From Channallabes apus (lineage: Eukaryota; Chordata; Actinopteri; Siluriformes; Clariidae), in assembly GCA_030522415.1 (NCBI GenBank), contig CM060131.1, forward strand, positions 10,807,203-10,871,202: a stretch of 64,000 nucleotides of DNA, written 5' to 3'. Both the position numbers and the translations under genes were made by a program. A model generated the notes under the pieces. That model was not told the DNA's origin, did no database searches, and saw only the letters and a list, made by a program, of their open reading frames with translations. This document shows positions 11,335-22,714 of the stretch, in pieces (the stretch's first letter is position 1; every line of letters begins with the position of its first letter).

Positions 11335-11745
11335 TGCATTCGGACGGGACTAACATCTCCGTGTTTATTACGAAGATAGGAGTGTCTGTGTTTTACATGT
11401 GGGCGTTGCACAAGACATCTACATCCATTATTGGTGCGCAAACTTGAATATCGGTGTGCTAGAGATAGTCCGGTAGTTCATGTTGACCAAAACACAAAGA
11501 AAACGCGTTTTGGAAAAAACATTTTTGGCAATCACAGACATTCGCATTCGGACGGGATTAGATTTCTCAGAGGACCGCCGAGTTTGCTGAAAAACAGTAG
11601 ATAATTTGCTCTGGAATTTTTACAGAGATCGTGTGAAAGAAAGACAAATGGCAGATTCAGACGGGATTAAAATCACAAAGTATGTTTGTGAAACAGAAAT
11701 TTCTCTAACGACCCACTGTAAAACTAGTCCCGTCCAAATAGGGCT
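11335..11745. repeat. Region with recurring CGGACGGGAYTA motif
   Basis: The word ttcggacgggactaa and close variants occur at 11339, 11547 and 11655 on the plus strand, and inverted at 11724-11740 (ctagtcccgtccaaata). The inverted last copy suggests this could be the ends and interior of a small TIR element. No coding frame. Confidence 0.45.
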
Positions 11746-11879
11746 AAAGTCGTAGTTAAAGGCATCATGCAATGATGAAATAGTTAAAGTGGAAATAAAT
11801 TGTTTCCTGATATATGATATCACGGCATGCACCAGAGTTGGGTGTGTACCTCAATCTGTTGTCGCCCCTCGCTCACTCA

Positions 11880-13345
11880 GACTTTTCCCTTATAAAACAA
11901 GGCAGGGAGTGTAGATTAGGGTCCTAAAGGTCAATAGGGCAGAGTTGCATGGCAGATGCTTAAAACGTGGAAGAGTGGCAGCCGGGTGATGTAATGCGCC
12001 CTAGGGACTTCAAAGGCCATTGAACTTGCCGTGCAGCCTTTTGATCTCCACTTTGAGGACATCCATGAAAAGACTTGCACTCTCGGGTAGAACCAGCCTT
12101 CTGGGTCCTGCCGCCAAAGTGGGAAAAAGGCTGCTGTGCTCCATGTTAATTCAATTCAATTCAATTTTATTTATATAGCGCTTTTAACAGTGGTCATTGT
12201 CTCAAAGCAGCTTCAAAAAAAGAAAAGAAAACTTGAAGAGAAAATTTGATGGCAATAAAAAAAAAAACTAGATGGCAATGGGAAGAAACCTTGAGAAGAA
12301 CCAGACGCAACAGAGAACCCATCCTCATTTGTGGATGGTGATAACAGATAGAAATTATATAACATGTGTGTTATGCAGCTGAAAGATCAATATAACAGAA
12401 GTTATTTAAATGAAATCCCATCCATCATGAAGCAGAATCCAGCTGGAGCTGTTCCTCCTCTGGATGCCTCAGGATCCTCGCAGGGTTAGCCTTTGTCTAC
12501 TGAAGCTGGCATAATCTCCAGATGCCTCTGGATGGGTAGAAAAATAAAGAACAGGTGGATAGAAGTGACATAGTTGCCGTTCAGGATAGATGTACTGGAG
12601 TATGAAGTTATGGGATGAATGACATGTATTCCAGATTAAAGAGATGCATCTTGAGTCTACTTTTAAACTGGGAAACTTTGTCTGAGCCCCGAACACTGTC
12701 TGGAAGGCTATTCCAAAGCTTTGGAGCTAAATATGAAAAAAACGCCTTTTGTAAATTTTTATATTTTGGGAACTACCAGAAGTCCGGAGTTTTGTGATCT
12801 TAAGGAAGAAGCCAGATGCCTCACAAACCTGGAGGATTGTAGCATATCAGAAGACTGGCTAGATATGTGGAAGTTAAAACATTTAAAGCCTTCTATGAAA
12901 GTAATACTATAATACATTAATTCTAAACTGAACAGGTAGCCAGTGCAGGGATGATAATATTGGGGTTATATGAACATTAAGGCCACGTTCCCAGCCAGGA
13001 AAGCTGCCCAGCCAACGGATGTCATGAGGAATTTCCATCTGAGGCTGCACCCAAAGGAGAGCTGGGAGGGGACAGTTGGCCAAGACAGTGGAAGAAGTTG
13101 CTTAGGGAGCACACAGGAACTGCTGCCAACTCAGGCCCACTCTGCCCACCATCATTGTTCACCTGCCTCATGGCTACATGCCAGCCGGGCACTGGCACCA
13201 GATCTGCACATACACACCTCCATCACTTTCTTTCCCTTTTTTCCTTCCTTCCACCTTAAACCCTCTCCTTCCTCATTTTTCTAAATAAAATTATCCTTTT
13301 CCCGTAAGACATCGCCTCATGTCTGGATGTCTGTGGTGCCACCTG
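11880..13345 (+). mobile_element. Unclassified element interrupted by a repeat
   Basis: Sequence before 12146 (ggtagaaccagccttctggg, gaaaaaggctgctgtgc) and after about 12966 (gccacgttcccagccaggaa) has a GC-rich style unlike the flanks. It appears to be one unit split by the insert at 12146-12965. Near the right end are an AATAAA signal (13285) and a tgtctggatgtctgtggtgc block, as in retroelement ends. I do not recognise the family. Confidence 0.4.
12146..12965 (-). mobile_element. Tail-family-1 repeat, longer copy
   Basis: In inverse it ends with the attgaattgaatt tail and the ttaaaagcgctatataaat block seen at 5150-5222. It then extends upstream through ggttctcaaggtttcttcc to a block reading cagtgttcggggctcagaca. 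Candidate target duplications are atgttaa (left) and acattaa (right), imperfect. No coding frame of an RT was seen. Confidence 0.6.
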
Positions 13346-13853
13346 TGCATTAAACCTGTTATGATTTATGTTGATATTTGAAAATCCTTTTCTCACAGAA
13401 TTTCATTTGTAAATGCATATTCAGCGATAACACTAGCAATGTTAGTCAGCACCATTTTCTAAAATCCTGATGTTGGCTAGGGCTTATATTTTACATTTAA
13501 TGCTTTATTTTTTTGTGGTAGATTTTAGGCTTGTCATGTCAACTTTATTTGTGTCACTTGAAAAGAAAAGTACATTACCATGGTTTAACGTGCAAATAAA
13601 TAAGGCTACATTCATATTACCAGCTTGAAGTGACTCTCTAATATTTCACAGTCCTGATTTCCTTAGGGCTGTCTAAATAAACATATCTGATTTGAGTTAC
13701 TGAGATTTGAGTCACTTTTGTGTGGTCTTGGTTGGAAACATTCACTACATGTTCATGCAACTTGAATGAAAACGTTCAGAACAAAATTCATGTCATCAAT
13801 CAATACTGTCAGCACCAGTAGAATGAGGATTTCATATCACAATCCCAAGAATA
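13346..13853. other. Unique spacer
   Basis: No gene or repeat was recognised. It ends at the TA target of the next Tc1 element. Confidence 0.5.
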
Positions 13854-13855
13854 TA

Positions 13856-15426
13856 CAGGTCCTTCTAAAAAAATTTGCATATTGTGATGTACTGATTAGC
13901 ATTTCTATAATGTACTGATAAACATTAGACTTTCATATATTTTAGATTCATTACACACAACTGAAGTAGTTCAAGCCTTTTATTGTTTTAATATTGATGA
14001 CTGTGACATACAGCTCATGAAAACCCCAAATCTCAAAAAATTTGCATATTTCATCCGACCAATAAAAGAAAAGTGTTTTTAATACAAAAAAAAGTCAACC
14101 TTCAAATAATTTTGTTCAGTTATGAACTCAATACTTGGTCGGGAATCCTCGGCGTGGCATGGAGGCAATCAGCCTGTGACACTGCTGAGGTGTTATGGAG
14201 GCCCAGGATGCTTCGATAGCGGCCTTAAGCTCATCCAGAGTGTTGGGTCTTGTCTCTCTCAACTTTCTCTTCACAATATCCCACAGATTCTCTATGGGGT
14301 TCAGGTCAGGAGAGTTGGCAGGCCAATTGAGTACAGTAATACTATGGTCAGTAAATCATTTTCCAGTGGTTTTGGCACTGTGAGCAGGTGCCAGGTCGTG
14401 CTGAAAAATGAAATCTTCATCTCCATAAAGCTTTTCAGCAGATGGAAGCATGAAGTGCTCCAAAATCTCCTGATAGCTAGCTGCATTGACCCTGCCCTTG
14501 ATAAAACACAGTGGACCAACACCAGCAGCTGACATGGCACCCCAGACCATCACTGACTGTGGGTACTTGACACTGGACTTCAGGCATTTTGGCATTTCCC
14601 TCTCCCCAGTCTTCCTCCAGACTCTGGCACCTTGATTTACGAATGACATGCAAAATTTGCTTGCATCCGAAAAAAGTACTTTGGACCACTGAGCAACAGT
14701 CCAGTGCTGCTTCTCTGTAGTCCAGGTCAGGCGCTTCTGCCACTGTTTCTGGTTCAAAAGTGGCTTGACCTGGGGAATGGGGCACCTGTAGCCCATTTCC
14801 TGCACACGCCTGTACACGGTGGCTCTGGATGTTTCTACTCCAGACTCAGTCCACTGCTTCCGCAGGTACCCCTGGAATCGGTCCTTCTCCACAATCTTCC
14901 TCAGGGCCCGGTCACCTCTTCTCGTTGTGCAGCGTTTTCTGCCACACTTTTTCCTTCCCACAGACTTCCCAATGAGGTGCCTTGATACAGCACTCTGGGA
15001 ACAGCCTATTCGTTCAGAAATTTCTTTCTGTGTCTTACCCTCTGTGTCTTGCTTGAGGGTGTCAATGCTGGACAGCAGTCAGGTCGGCAGTCTTACCCAT
15101 GATTGCGGTTTTGAGTAATGAACCAGGCTGGGAGTTTTTAAAAGCCTCAGGAATCTTTTGCAGGTGTTTAGAGTTAATTAGTTGATTCAGATGATTAGGT
15201 TAATAGCTCGTTTAGAGAACCTTTTCATGATATGCTAATTTTTTTAGATTTTTTGAGGGTTTTCATGAGCTGTATGCAACAATCATCAATATTAAAACAA
15301 TAAAAGGCTTGAACTACTTCAGTTGTATGTAATGAATCTAAAATATATGAAAGTCTAATGTTTATCAGTACATTACAGAAAATAATGAACCTTATCACAA
15401 TATGCTAATTTTTTGAGAAGGACCTG
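13856..15426 (-). mobile_element. Tc1-like DNA transposon 2, inactive
   Basis: Flanked by TA (13854-13855 and 15427-15428). The left end is CAGGTCCTTCTAAAAAAATT and the right end is the inverse with GAGAAGGACCTG. Inverted repeats of roughly 200 bp share gactttcatatattttagat. Length is about 1.57 kb, normal for the family. It is a different subfamily from the elements at 813 and 35254. Confidence 0.95.
14128..15100 (-). pseudogene. Tc1 transposase pseudogene 2
   Basis: The start at 15100 reads MGKTADLTAVQ, followed soon by a stop. The longest open part (14356-14961) has GRKKCGRKRC and ATVYRRVQEMGYRC. Its first catalytic box is altered (LFSDASKF, where the family has DES). It also has VMVWGAMSAAGVGPL and a mutated second box (FQHDLAPAHSAK). 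After a frameshift the [13 protein letters not shown] box and the end GFPTKY follow, with the stop at 14128-14130. At least one stop and one frameshift make it inactive. Confidence 0.92.
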
Positions 15427-15494
15427 TACAGTATTTGCTAAAATCACACCCATTGTTTAAAATGTATGAGTGGTCCCACAGATATGATGTATTG

Positions 15495-15546
15495 TAACCC
15501 ATAAAATCTCCTGGGATAGGCCCCAGGTCCCCACGACTGAATTAAT
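15495..15546 (+). mobile_element. SINE family A, 3' fragment
   Basis: The short block tctcctgggataggccccag and caggtccccacgactgaat matches the 3' part of family A. The head is missing. Confidence 0.6.
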
Positions 15547-16844
15547 ATGTATAATATAATTATATTAGAAAATATATATATATAATATTATATAGAATGT
15601 AATATTTAAAAAATTATTATTTTAGAAGGAATCTTTCCTTAACTGAATCTCTTTAAATGGACTCTACGGTCCTGTATTTGTGTTGTGATCTTGTACTTTG
15701 TGTGTACAGGAAGAAAAAAAAGGTAATTGTGCTATAAGCCGCTCCTTGTCTATTCCCTTTGAGTCATGGTGAGTGATCTCTCCAGCTCTGTTTTCTCTTT
15801 TTCTCTTTCTCTTTCTTGCTCTCACCCATCTCCATTCTTCATGTTGCTGAGCTTTTTATACTCTTCATCTTGCTCTCTGATGTACAGGGCAGACAGACAA
15901 TGTGCTATACGTATATTCTGCATTTTCAGCACAAATCCCCTCCAGCAGATTATACTTTTAGCTATTATAAGCAAGCTGTGTTGTTTTTACTTGGAAATAC
16001 TTGCAGTATATGTGCATTAATATATTTGCCATTCTCACTTTATAATTTTTATTTTTATAAATCTTTATAAATCGAACCATGGATCCTGCAGAAACTTTCA
16101 GGAAATCCAATATGCAATTTCTTCAAGATCTTAAAGATATAACTAGCAGGAATGGCTCTAGGAAAAAAAAGTCTGTGCTATTCAAAAATCACAGCCTGTA
16201 ACACCAAAACCTGGTACAAAATAAAAGATTTTTGGAAATAACAAGCAGCATGAGTGACAGCATATTAGAGACTATTTATTGTCCTGATTGCTTGGATTTT
16301 GGAAAACAATATAATTTATTCCTCCCATTTACAATGGTAAAACTGTAACGTTACACAAGACATAAAAACATGGCAAACTTGTTTGACTCAGAAACAAGTT
16401 TTTCCCAAAGGTTCTTTTTCCCAAAGTGTTAGCTCTATACTGATATTTTATTGACAGCAACCATAACTCTGCCAAATATTACAGAAGCTGCATACAAGGG
16501 GCTTCTGTAACCTTTCTGTAATTTTGGAACTTCTGGTAAAATAAGCTGGAACTTTTCTGTAACTATCCTGCTTGCTCTTGGTAGTGAAAAACATTTCACT
16601 GGAGTACACTGTCTGGTTAAAAAAAGAAAAGGTTGCTGATTAGATTTAAATAAGGAAAACTTTAAGAATCTTTGATTGAATAACTACTGTGAGATTTAGT
16701 ATATTTCATCTGTCAACAATTTTTTTTAACTCCAACTGATGCAGTTAGTAACTTATTATACAGGTGGTGTATAACAGTTGTGTGCATTGGTGGCAGTTAC
16801 CCAAGTTGTTATCAAGCAGTTTGGTGGCAGAAATGAATTCATTT
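15547..16844. other. Unique non-coding stretch
   Basis: AT-rich, with a CT-rich run near 15790-15830. Open frames are short and show no domain. Confidence 0.5.
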
Positions 16845-17015
16845 GTCTTCGGTGAACACGTTATTCTGGTCAGGATAGCTAATCCACCTCCTGTCAAGTA
16901 TTTGGGAGGTTAGAGGAAATCAGAGGAGACCCACATATATAGAGTAACCCGAGCTCAGGAATTAACCTTGCACCTTGGAGCTGTGAAGCAGCAGCAGCAA
17001 CCACTGGGCCACAGT
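16845..17015 (-). mobile_element. SINE-like remnant, family B (inverse)
   Basis: Inverse blocks gtaacccgagctcaggaatt and ccttggagctgtgaagcagc match the family B order (compare 46215-46340). It is preceded by gaggaaatcagaggagaccc. Confidence 0.55.
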
Positions 17016-17605
17016 AAAGTGTCATTTTAGGTTTCTATTGGCTTGATAGACCTCAATTCACTGTGAATGTTAGCTATTTCGAATTTATTGGCTGGAATTG
17101 ATGTCTTCATTACTGTCATAACTCTGGTGCATAGCACATGTGCCTCATTATTGCCACTATCAAGAACTCTTTAAATGTCTCATACAGTATTTTCAGACAC
17201 ACATTGCAATGCCTTTCATCTTCTACAGTATGTGCTTGTGTTCCAAGAACACTATACATTCTCCTGTTTATATTGTATGCTGCTAATGCTACTATGATTT
17301 TCCTGAATTAGAACTTTAAGACTTGATCATATCATTGTTGACAATGTCTGTTTTTAGCTGCTGTACTGTCTAATTAAGCTTTGTCAATCTTTTAAGCGTC
17401 AACAAGCTTTGCTTCCAGTACTGTATACTGTATGTACTGTACATTATGCTATATAGAGTTGTGGTTAGAAGTTTATGTATACTTATTATTAACATGAATG
17501 TCATGAGAATATTGGGATTTGAATAATTTTTTTAAACTGGCCTTTTTCTGTAATCCTCAAATAGAAGGAAACACAAATTATTATATTAAATATACTGTAC
17601 AGACT
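17016..17605. other. Unique non-coding stretch
   Basis: No gene or repeat was recognised. Confidence 0.5.
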
Positions 17606-17793
17606 ACTACGGGAAATTTGGTAACGCCAATTAGCCTAATCTGCACATCTTTGGACTGTGGAAGGAAACCAGAGTGTCCTTAGGAAACCCACCAAACATG
17701 GGGAGAACATGCAAACTCCATGTACACAGACCCGAGGCGGGTCAGCAACGTGCAAGGTAACAGTGCTAACCACTAAGCCACCATGACGCCTAA
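17606..17793 (-). mobile_element. SINE family A, 5' half (inverse)
   Basis: In inverse it has the A-box (agtggttagcactgttacc), body landmarks (catgttctcc) and ctttggactgtgg. It stops after aattggcgttacc, so the 3' half is missing. Confidence 0.8.
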
Positions 17794-18284
17794 ACAGACC
17801 GACAAACTCATCTGAATTCAATAACAGCAAATGTAAATATAGAAACAATTAGAAACACAAAACTCCCAAAAGTACAACAGAGAGTTCTGCACACAAGAAT
17901 CATGGCCACCTATGACAAGTAAACAAATTTTTATGTGAAGGTTCTCATATTCATTTAGTGTCATGCAGGTAAATAACTGAGATTATCTGGCACAGCCATG
18001 CATAAACATAAATGCATTTTTAAAATGCAGTCTTGTATCATAAGCATGCATCATTCATGTGCCTCTGATTTGGCAAGCTGTGAAATTAAATGACTTCACA
18101 TTTGCTTAATAACCACATACACATTTGATCTCTGTGCTCAGGAAATAAAAAAGATATGTTGATATGCAATAACAGATGAAGACAGATGCTGCTAACATAG
18201 CTTTATAGTGATTATTATAACTGATAATTGCAAGTTATACATATTACCTCACACTTTTGGAAATCGTTTATAATTTGTGGATTC
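17794..18284. other. Unique non-coding stretch
   Basis: No gene or repeat was recognised. Confidence 0.5.
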
Positions 18285-18352
18285 TGTACAGCTGCTTTAA
18301 GACAATGACCATTGCTAAAAGCACTTTAAAAATATAATTGAATAAAATTAAA
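18285..18352 (+). mobile_element. Tail-family-1 3' end fragment
   Basis: tacagctgctttaagacaat, gaccattgctaaaagcac and an AATTGAAT tail match the 3' end at 5150-5222. Confidence 0.65.
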
Positions 18353-18779
18353 ACTAAACCAATGGCGACATTTACATTTTATATGCAGCTTAATAACTTA
18401 CTAATTATGTTATAAATGACTGCTTAATCAGACATCTGCTTAATTAATTAATGAGAAACAAATTAATGTAAAATAAATTGTTTTGACATTTAGTTTTGTT
18501 GGAAATCTGGGCATTTAAGACCAGTTAATTAAGGGTTTCTACTTAGTTTTGGTTACTTTTTGAAGGGTTTGCAAGGAGAATAAGAAGTGCGCTATGTGTA
18601 TCTAGGTATATTGTGCAGTTCTCAGTCTTTTACACCCATCGTTCAGTTTTCCTTTTACAGAAACTGGCTGCAAGTGCACTTGAATTGCCAGTAAATGCAA
18701 CCTTGCTTTAAAATTGGAATTGCAACGTTTGTGACATGGCTGCCTTTAGGGGTTAAGGTTTTTTTTGAGGTGCTAGAAC
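18353..18779. other. Unique spacer
   Basis: No gene or repeat was recognised. Confidence 0.45.
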
Positions 18780-19575
18780 AAAGGATTGTCACGTACGGTT
18801 AGTTGTTGGACTGTGGGCATGGTGTAGAGGCATAGCCTCAGAGGGGGATTAAAGGAAGTTGGCTGTACTTAGGAGCATACTATAAACAAAACCAATAATC
18901 CACCAATACACAGACAAGTGGTTACACAACCTAATATACAGTAGACATGGGATACAAACCGAACGAGACAAGACACTATACAGACTAGAGGACTAAACAC
19001 AAGGGACTATACATGCAAGGGGCTAAACACACACACAAGACAGGCTTGGCTAGGCCTACTAGCTGTTATGCACATTAGCTGCCAAGCTAGATTGTAGCTA
19101 AACAGACTAATTGCTAAACTGTGTAGTAGCCAGAGACCCAAGAGACGAACAGACTAGGTACACAGCAGACTAGGTATGAGACAGACTAAGAACTCTAAAG
19201 GTTAGTAGCTAAACAGACTATGATCTAAACAGATGAGGAGACTATTCAGACTCGAAGACTAGACAGACTAAGATCTAAGCAGGTTAGTAGTGCACTGATT
19301 AGTATTTATACAGACTAAGAACTACACATGCAAAGGAGGTTACTTACACATGAGGGTAAACACAAAAGGCTAATTCTCCTAGCAGCTAATCCTGCTAGGA
19401 GACACAGAGACTAACTAAATTAAGACAAATATAAACATAACATAAAGCTCCAGAAACCAAAAGGCCAACTATAAATATAATTGAGCACCTGACCGAGGTG
19501 CCTTCTGGGAAACTGAATCTACCAACAAAAACTACAAACACAAAACATTGCCCTCTAGCGGGCAACCCTCACAAG
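18780..19575. repeat. Non-coding segment with repeated CAGACTA words
   Basis: At least eight CAGACTA-type words recur at irregular spacing, at about 18976, 19100, 19148, 19162, 19180, 19211, 19263 and 19310. The segment is purine-rich on this strand. It closes with gccctctagcgggcaaccct, a motif common at fish repeat edges. It is not a simple tandem array. Identity unknown. Confidence 0.4.
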
Positions 19576-20140
19576 GATGTTTATCTGGTCCCCAAAGGAA
19601 TAATCTCCTAGCAAACCTTTAAATCAGATTCGTTTTACAATCATAATCTTTGATCAGAATTAGCACACAGTAACAATATGATAGATAAAGAAACTCAACA
19701 AAATCAGAAAATCATATTTTTGTCATGATCAGATAAATAATCACATTAAGTTAAAGTGATGTTATGAACAGATATGTGATGACTTTAATAATTAACTTTA
19801 AAATAAGCTACTAATAAGCTCCTTGCTCAATGTAAACAAACACCTGCACCAACAGACTATACAACTTATCAGCTTGTTTTCAACTTTAATCTTTTAACTA
19901 TTTCTACAAACTCTTTTTCCATCAAAATGGGTTCTTCAGTTAGTATGAAATATAGTAATTAGAAAGTGCCAAATAAAATGTTTTGTGCAGTAATGTGTAA
20001 TAAATAATGTTTGAAACATTTTATAATAATAATTGGAATATTTTAATGTACAACAGGAAGTTGCATCTTCCATGTTTCCTGAAGTACAATCCAGTTGTGT
20101 AAATAAAAAATTATATGAAATCCTAAAGTTATGTAATATA
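19576..20140. other. Non-coding stretch with a short shared repeat
   Basis: About 55 bp at 19797-19850 (taaaataagctactaataag, cttgctcaatgtaaacaaac) recurs at 39004-39056. The rest is unique. Confidence 0.5.
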
Positions 20141-20465
20141 GTGGAACCTCGGATTACGAGGAATGTGGGGTTTACTCGGATTTACGAGAGTTCCACAAGA
20201 CGAGCAAAGATTTTTAATACATTTTGACTTGAAAAACGAGCATTGTCTTGGTTTACGAGCACCGAGTATCATGTATCACGCATTCGCTTCTTGTTTTGAT
20301 CACAACTGATCAACACACGATCACAACTGAGTCAACGGTTTTTCTCTCTCTTGTGCTGCAGAATCATGGGTAATCGTCTCCCCTGCTGGGTCTTAGTGCT
20401 TGACTCTCACTGGTATAATCAACATCCGTGCACGTGTGTACTGTCTACTATAACACTGTGATCAC

Positions 20466-20500
<35 letters not shown>

Positions 20501-20514
20501 TGTGTGTGTGTGTG

Positions 20515-20563
<49 letters not shown>
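20466..20563. repeat. (TG)n microsatellite
   Basis: TG units with two TTTT interruptions. Confidence 0.95.
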
Positions 20564-20564
<1 letters not shown>

Positions 20565-20682
20565 AAACATTTTATTTTGTGTTTGTAAGCATGTTTGTAC
20601 AGCATAAAGCAAAAGCAAGTCTCATTAAAGGGTAAAGATCCATTTTTTCTCTCCCTCTCTGCATCAGCCTGTCATGTTAATA

Positions 20683-20776
20683 TGCAGTAAAGCATTTCAC
20701 TGCATATTAAAGCATTTCACTGCATATTATACTGTGTATGATTGTGTATGTGACCAATAAAATTTGAATTTGAATG
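20683..20776 (+). mobile_element. LINE tail fragment (tail family 2)
   Basis: aaagcatttcactgcatatt appears twice in direct repeat, then actgtgtatgattgtgtatg and a GAATTTGAAT tail. The same tail ends the LINE at 62132-63235 and the chimeric SINE at 40885-41027. Confidence 0.75.
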
Positions 20777-20785
20777 TTATCAGCC

Positions 20786-20865
20786 GAGTTTCTGTGTAAG
20801 GCAGAGAGTGTGTGTCTGTGTGTGCGAAGCCGAGAGGAGGAGGGGGTGGGAGGGGGGCTGTAAAG

Positions 20866-20904
<39 letters not shown>

Positions 20905-20968
20905 TGTGTGTGTGTGTGTGTGTGCCGAGAGGTGGAGGGGCTGGGAGGGTGTATGTAAAGGCGAGAGA

Positions 20969-21016
<48 letters not shown>

Positions 21017-21025
21017 ACACACACA

Positions 21026-21058
<33 letters not shown>

Positions 21059-21143
21059 CTTTACAAACCCCCTTGAACCCCCACCCCCTCCTCTCGGCTT
21101 CGCACACACATAGACACACACTCTCTGCCCTACACAGAAACTC
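20786..21143. repeat. Imperfect palindrome with GA/GT arrays
   Basis: The left arm (gtttctgtgtaaggcagaga, gcgaagccgagaggag, taaaggcgagagagag) is matched in inverse by the right arm ending at 21143. The centre is (GT)n/(AC)n, with a third copy of the gccgagagg...taaaggcgagag block at 20925-20968. The whole could fold into one long hairpin. Confidence 0.85.
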
Positions 21144-21378
21144 CGCTGTGTCGCGATTCTTTTCAAAAGTAATGTGCATTCATTATTTTTTATTTTTTTA
21201 CTTTACAGCAGTGGTTCCATTAGTATGCGCTTTTTACCTTTTTTTAAGGTAAAGTGCAGGTTAATTTGTTAAATTTTTACTTTATATTATTTATTAATTA
21301 TTTTTATAAATTTTTTGTTTATCTGTAGAACGAATAATTAGAGTTTTCATTATTTCTCTTCGTAATCCGAGGTTCCAC

Positions 21379-22714
21379 AATATAACAATGTACTTTGTTA
21401 TTTGAGTAAGTAGTTCAGGGTTCCTCATATTGCATGTCATACAGGTCAGATCAGAATTTGACCAAAGTTTTATAAAAGTCAGTGTACAGTAAGTGAAAGG
21501 CCAGAGTACATTAGACTAATGAAGGCATATGATAGATGGGACTGGCTTCAGCAGATTGACCCATTTTGTTATAAAAGCAGCTGAGGTATGTGCTGTGGGT
21601 TAGATGTGTCAGCAAATCTGTCTCAGTGTCTGAAAACGCATTCTCCCCCGAGACCATATGCATGACACACTCATAGACAAATTGACCAGCCAGGGATTAT
21701 GCCATATCTGCATACAGCGCTGGTTCTTGCTGGTGCAATGTAACTGAATACAAACAGTCTGGAACAGATATTGAATATACATGAGGATCAAATGAAATGC
21801 TGCACTTTTGTGTTTAATCTTTATACTGTAAAGATGTGCAGCCATTTGATTTTGGGATATACTGTTTCTCTGTTATTTTAGCATGAAACACATTATTCTA
21901 CAGTATATCATACAGAAATGTAAAATTAGTTTAAAGTGATCACATAAAGCCAATGAATATAACATGAGACTTTCACAATATTTTCCAATTTCAGGATATA
22001 CTGATTTTTTTTCCCATTTGATCACAGGAGGTTTTCAACAATTTTTGTTTTTTAATTAAAAAGTGACAGCTATTTTTTTTTAAATAAAGAGGTAAACAGT
22101 TATTCCATCACCAGCATTTCTTTGACATTTTTCATTAATAATACAAAAATACTTGTAATATTTTCAAGATCATGGAAAGCACACATGGATAGATATCCAG
22201 TTAATGAACAATTAAAAACAATTGAACATTATGTTGGAAACACCTAATGGAGGGTGGACGTGGGGGGGGGGGTTCATACGTATGAAGGGTTCATACCAAG
22301 GGCCAGATTTGCCCTGACACTCCTTTGACAAATGTTAAATCAATGTTTTTTAAGGTCATCCAACATAAAATATTTTATTTAGGGTTGTATTATAAAATGA
22401 GCAAAATTCCATTCAAATACACACAATATTGTAAGCCTTAAAGCCAGATCAACTGTCAGAACTGTCATAAAAGTGCTGTGGTATAAATAGATTTTAATCA
22501 TTTCAATTTGTTCTATTTTGAAACCGCAGCACAATAATCAAACTAGTGATACTGTATTAGTGACTCCAATGATAAGATCAGATAACATAAAGGTCACTAT
22601 GAATATAATCTGATACTATGAGAAGTAGTGCAACCCAGTCAGAAATGTGACACAAATATACTGGTCCAGGGAGCATTGAACTTTGAGTTAGTGATCATGT
22701 GACCAGGTAAAAGT
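21379..22714. other. Unique non-coding stretch
   Basis: AT-rich, with a poly-G run at 22262-22272. No coding or repeat signature. Confidence 0.5.

Larger units (their letters stand above)
20141..21378. mobile_element. MITE-like element with Tc1/pogo-type ends
   Basis: The left end GTGGAACCTCGGATTACGAG is mirrored at 21360-21378 (CGTAATCCGAGGTTCCAC). Ends of this type belong to the Tc1/mariner superfamily. No transposase frame is present. The interior holds a (TG)n array, a LINE tail fragment and a microsatellite palindrome. Low-complexity open frames inside are artefacts. Confidence 0.8.

Noticed and set aside
20707..21252. Long overlapping frames rich in His-Thr and Leu-Ser
   Set aside because: They translate CA/TC dinucleotide arrays on both strands and have no protein character.
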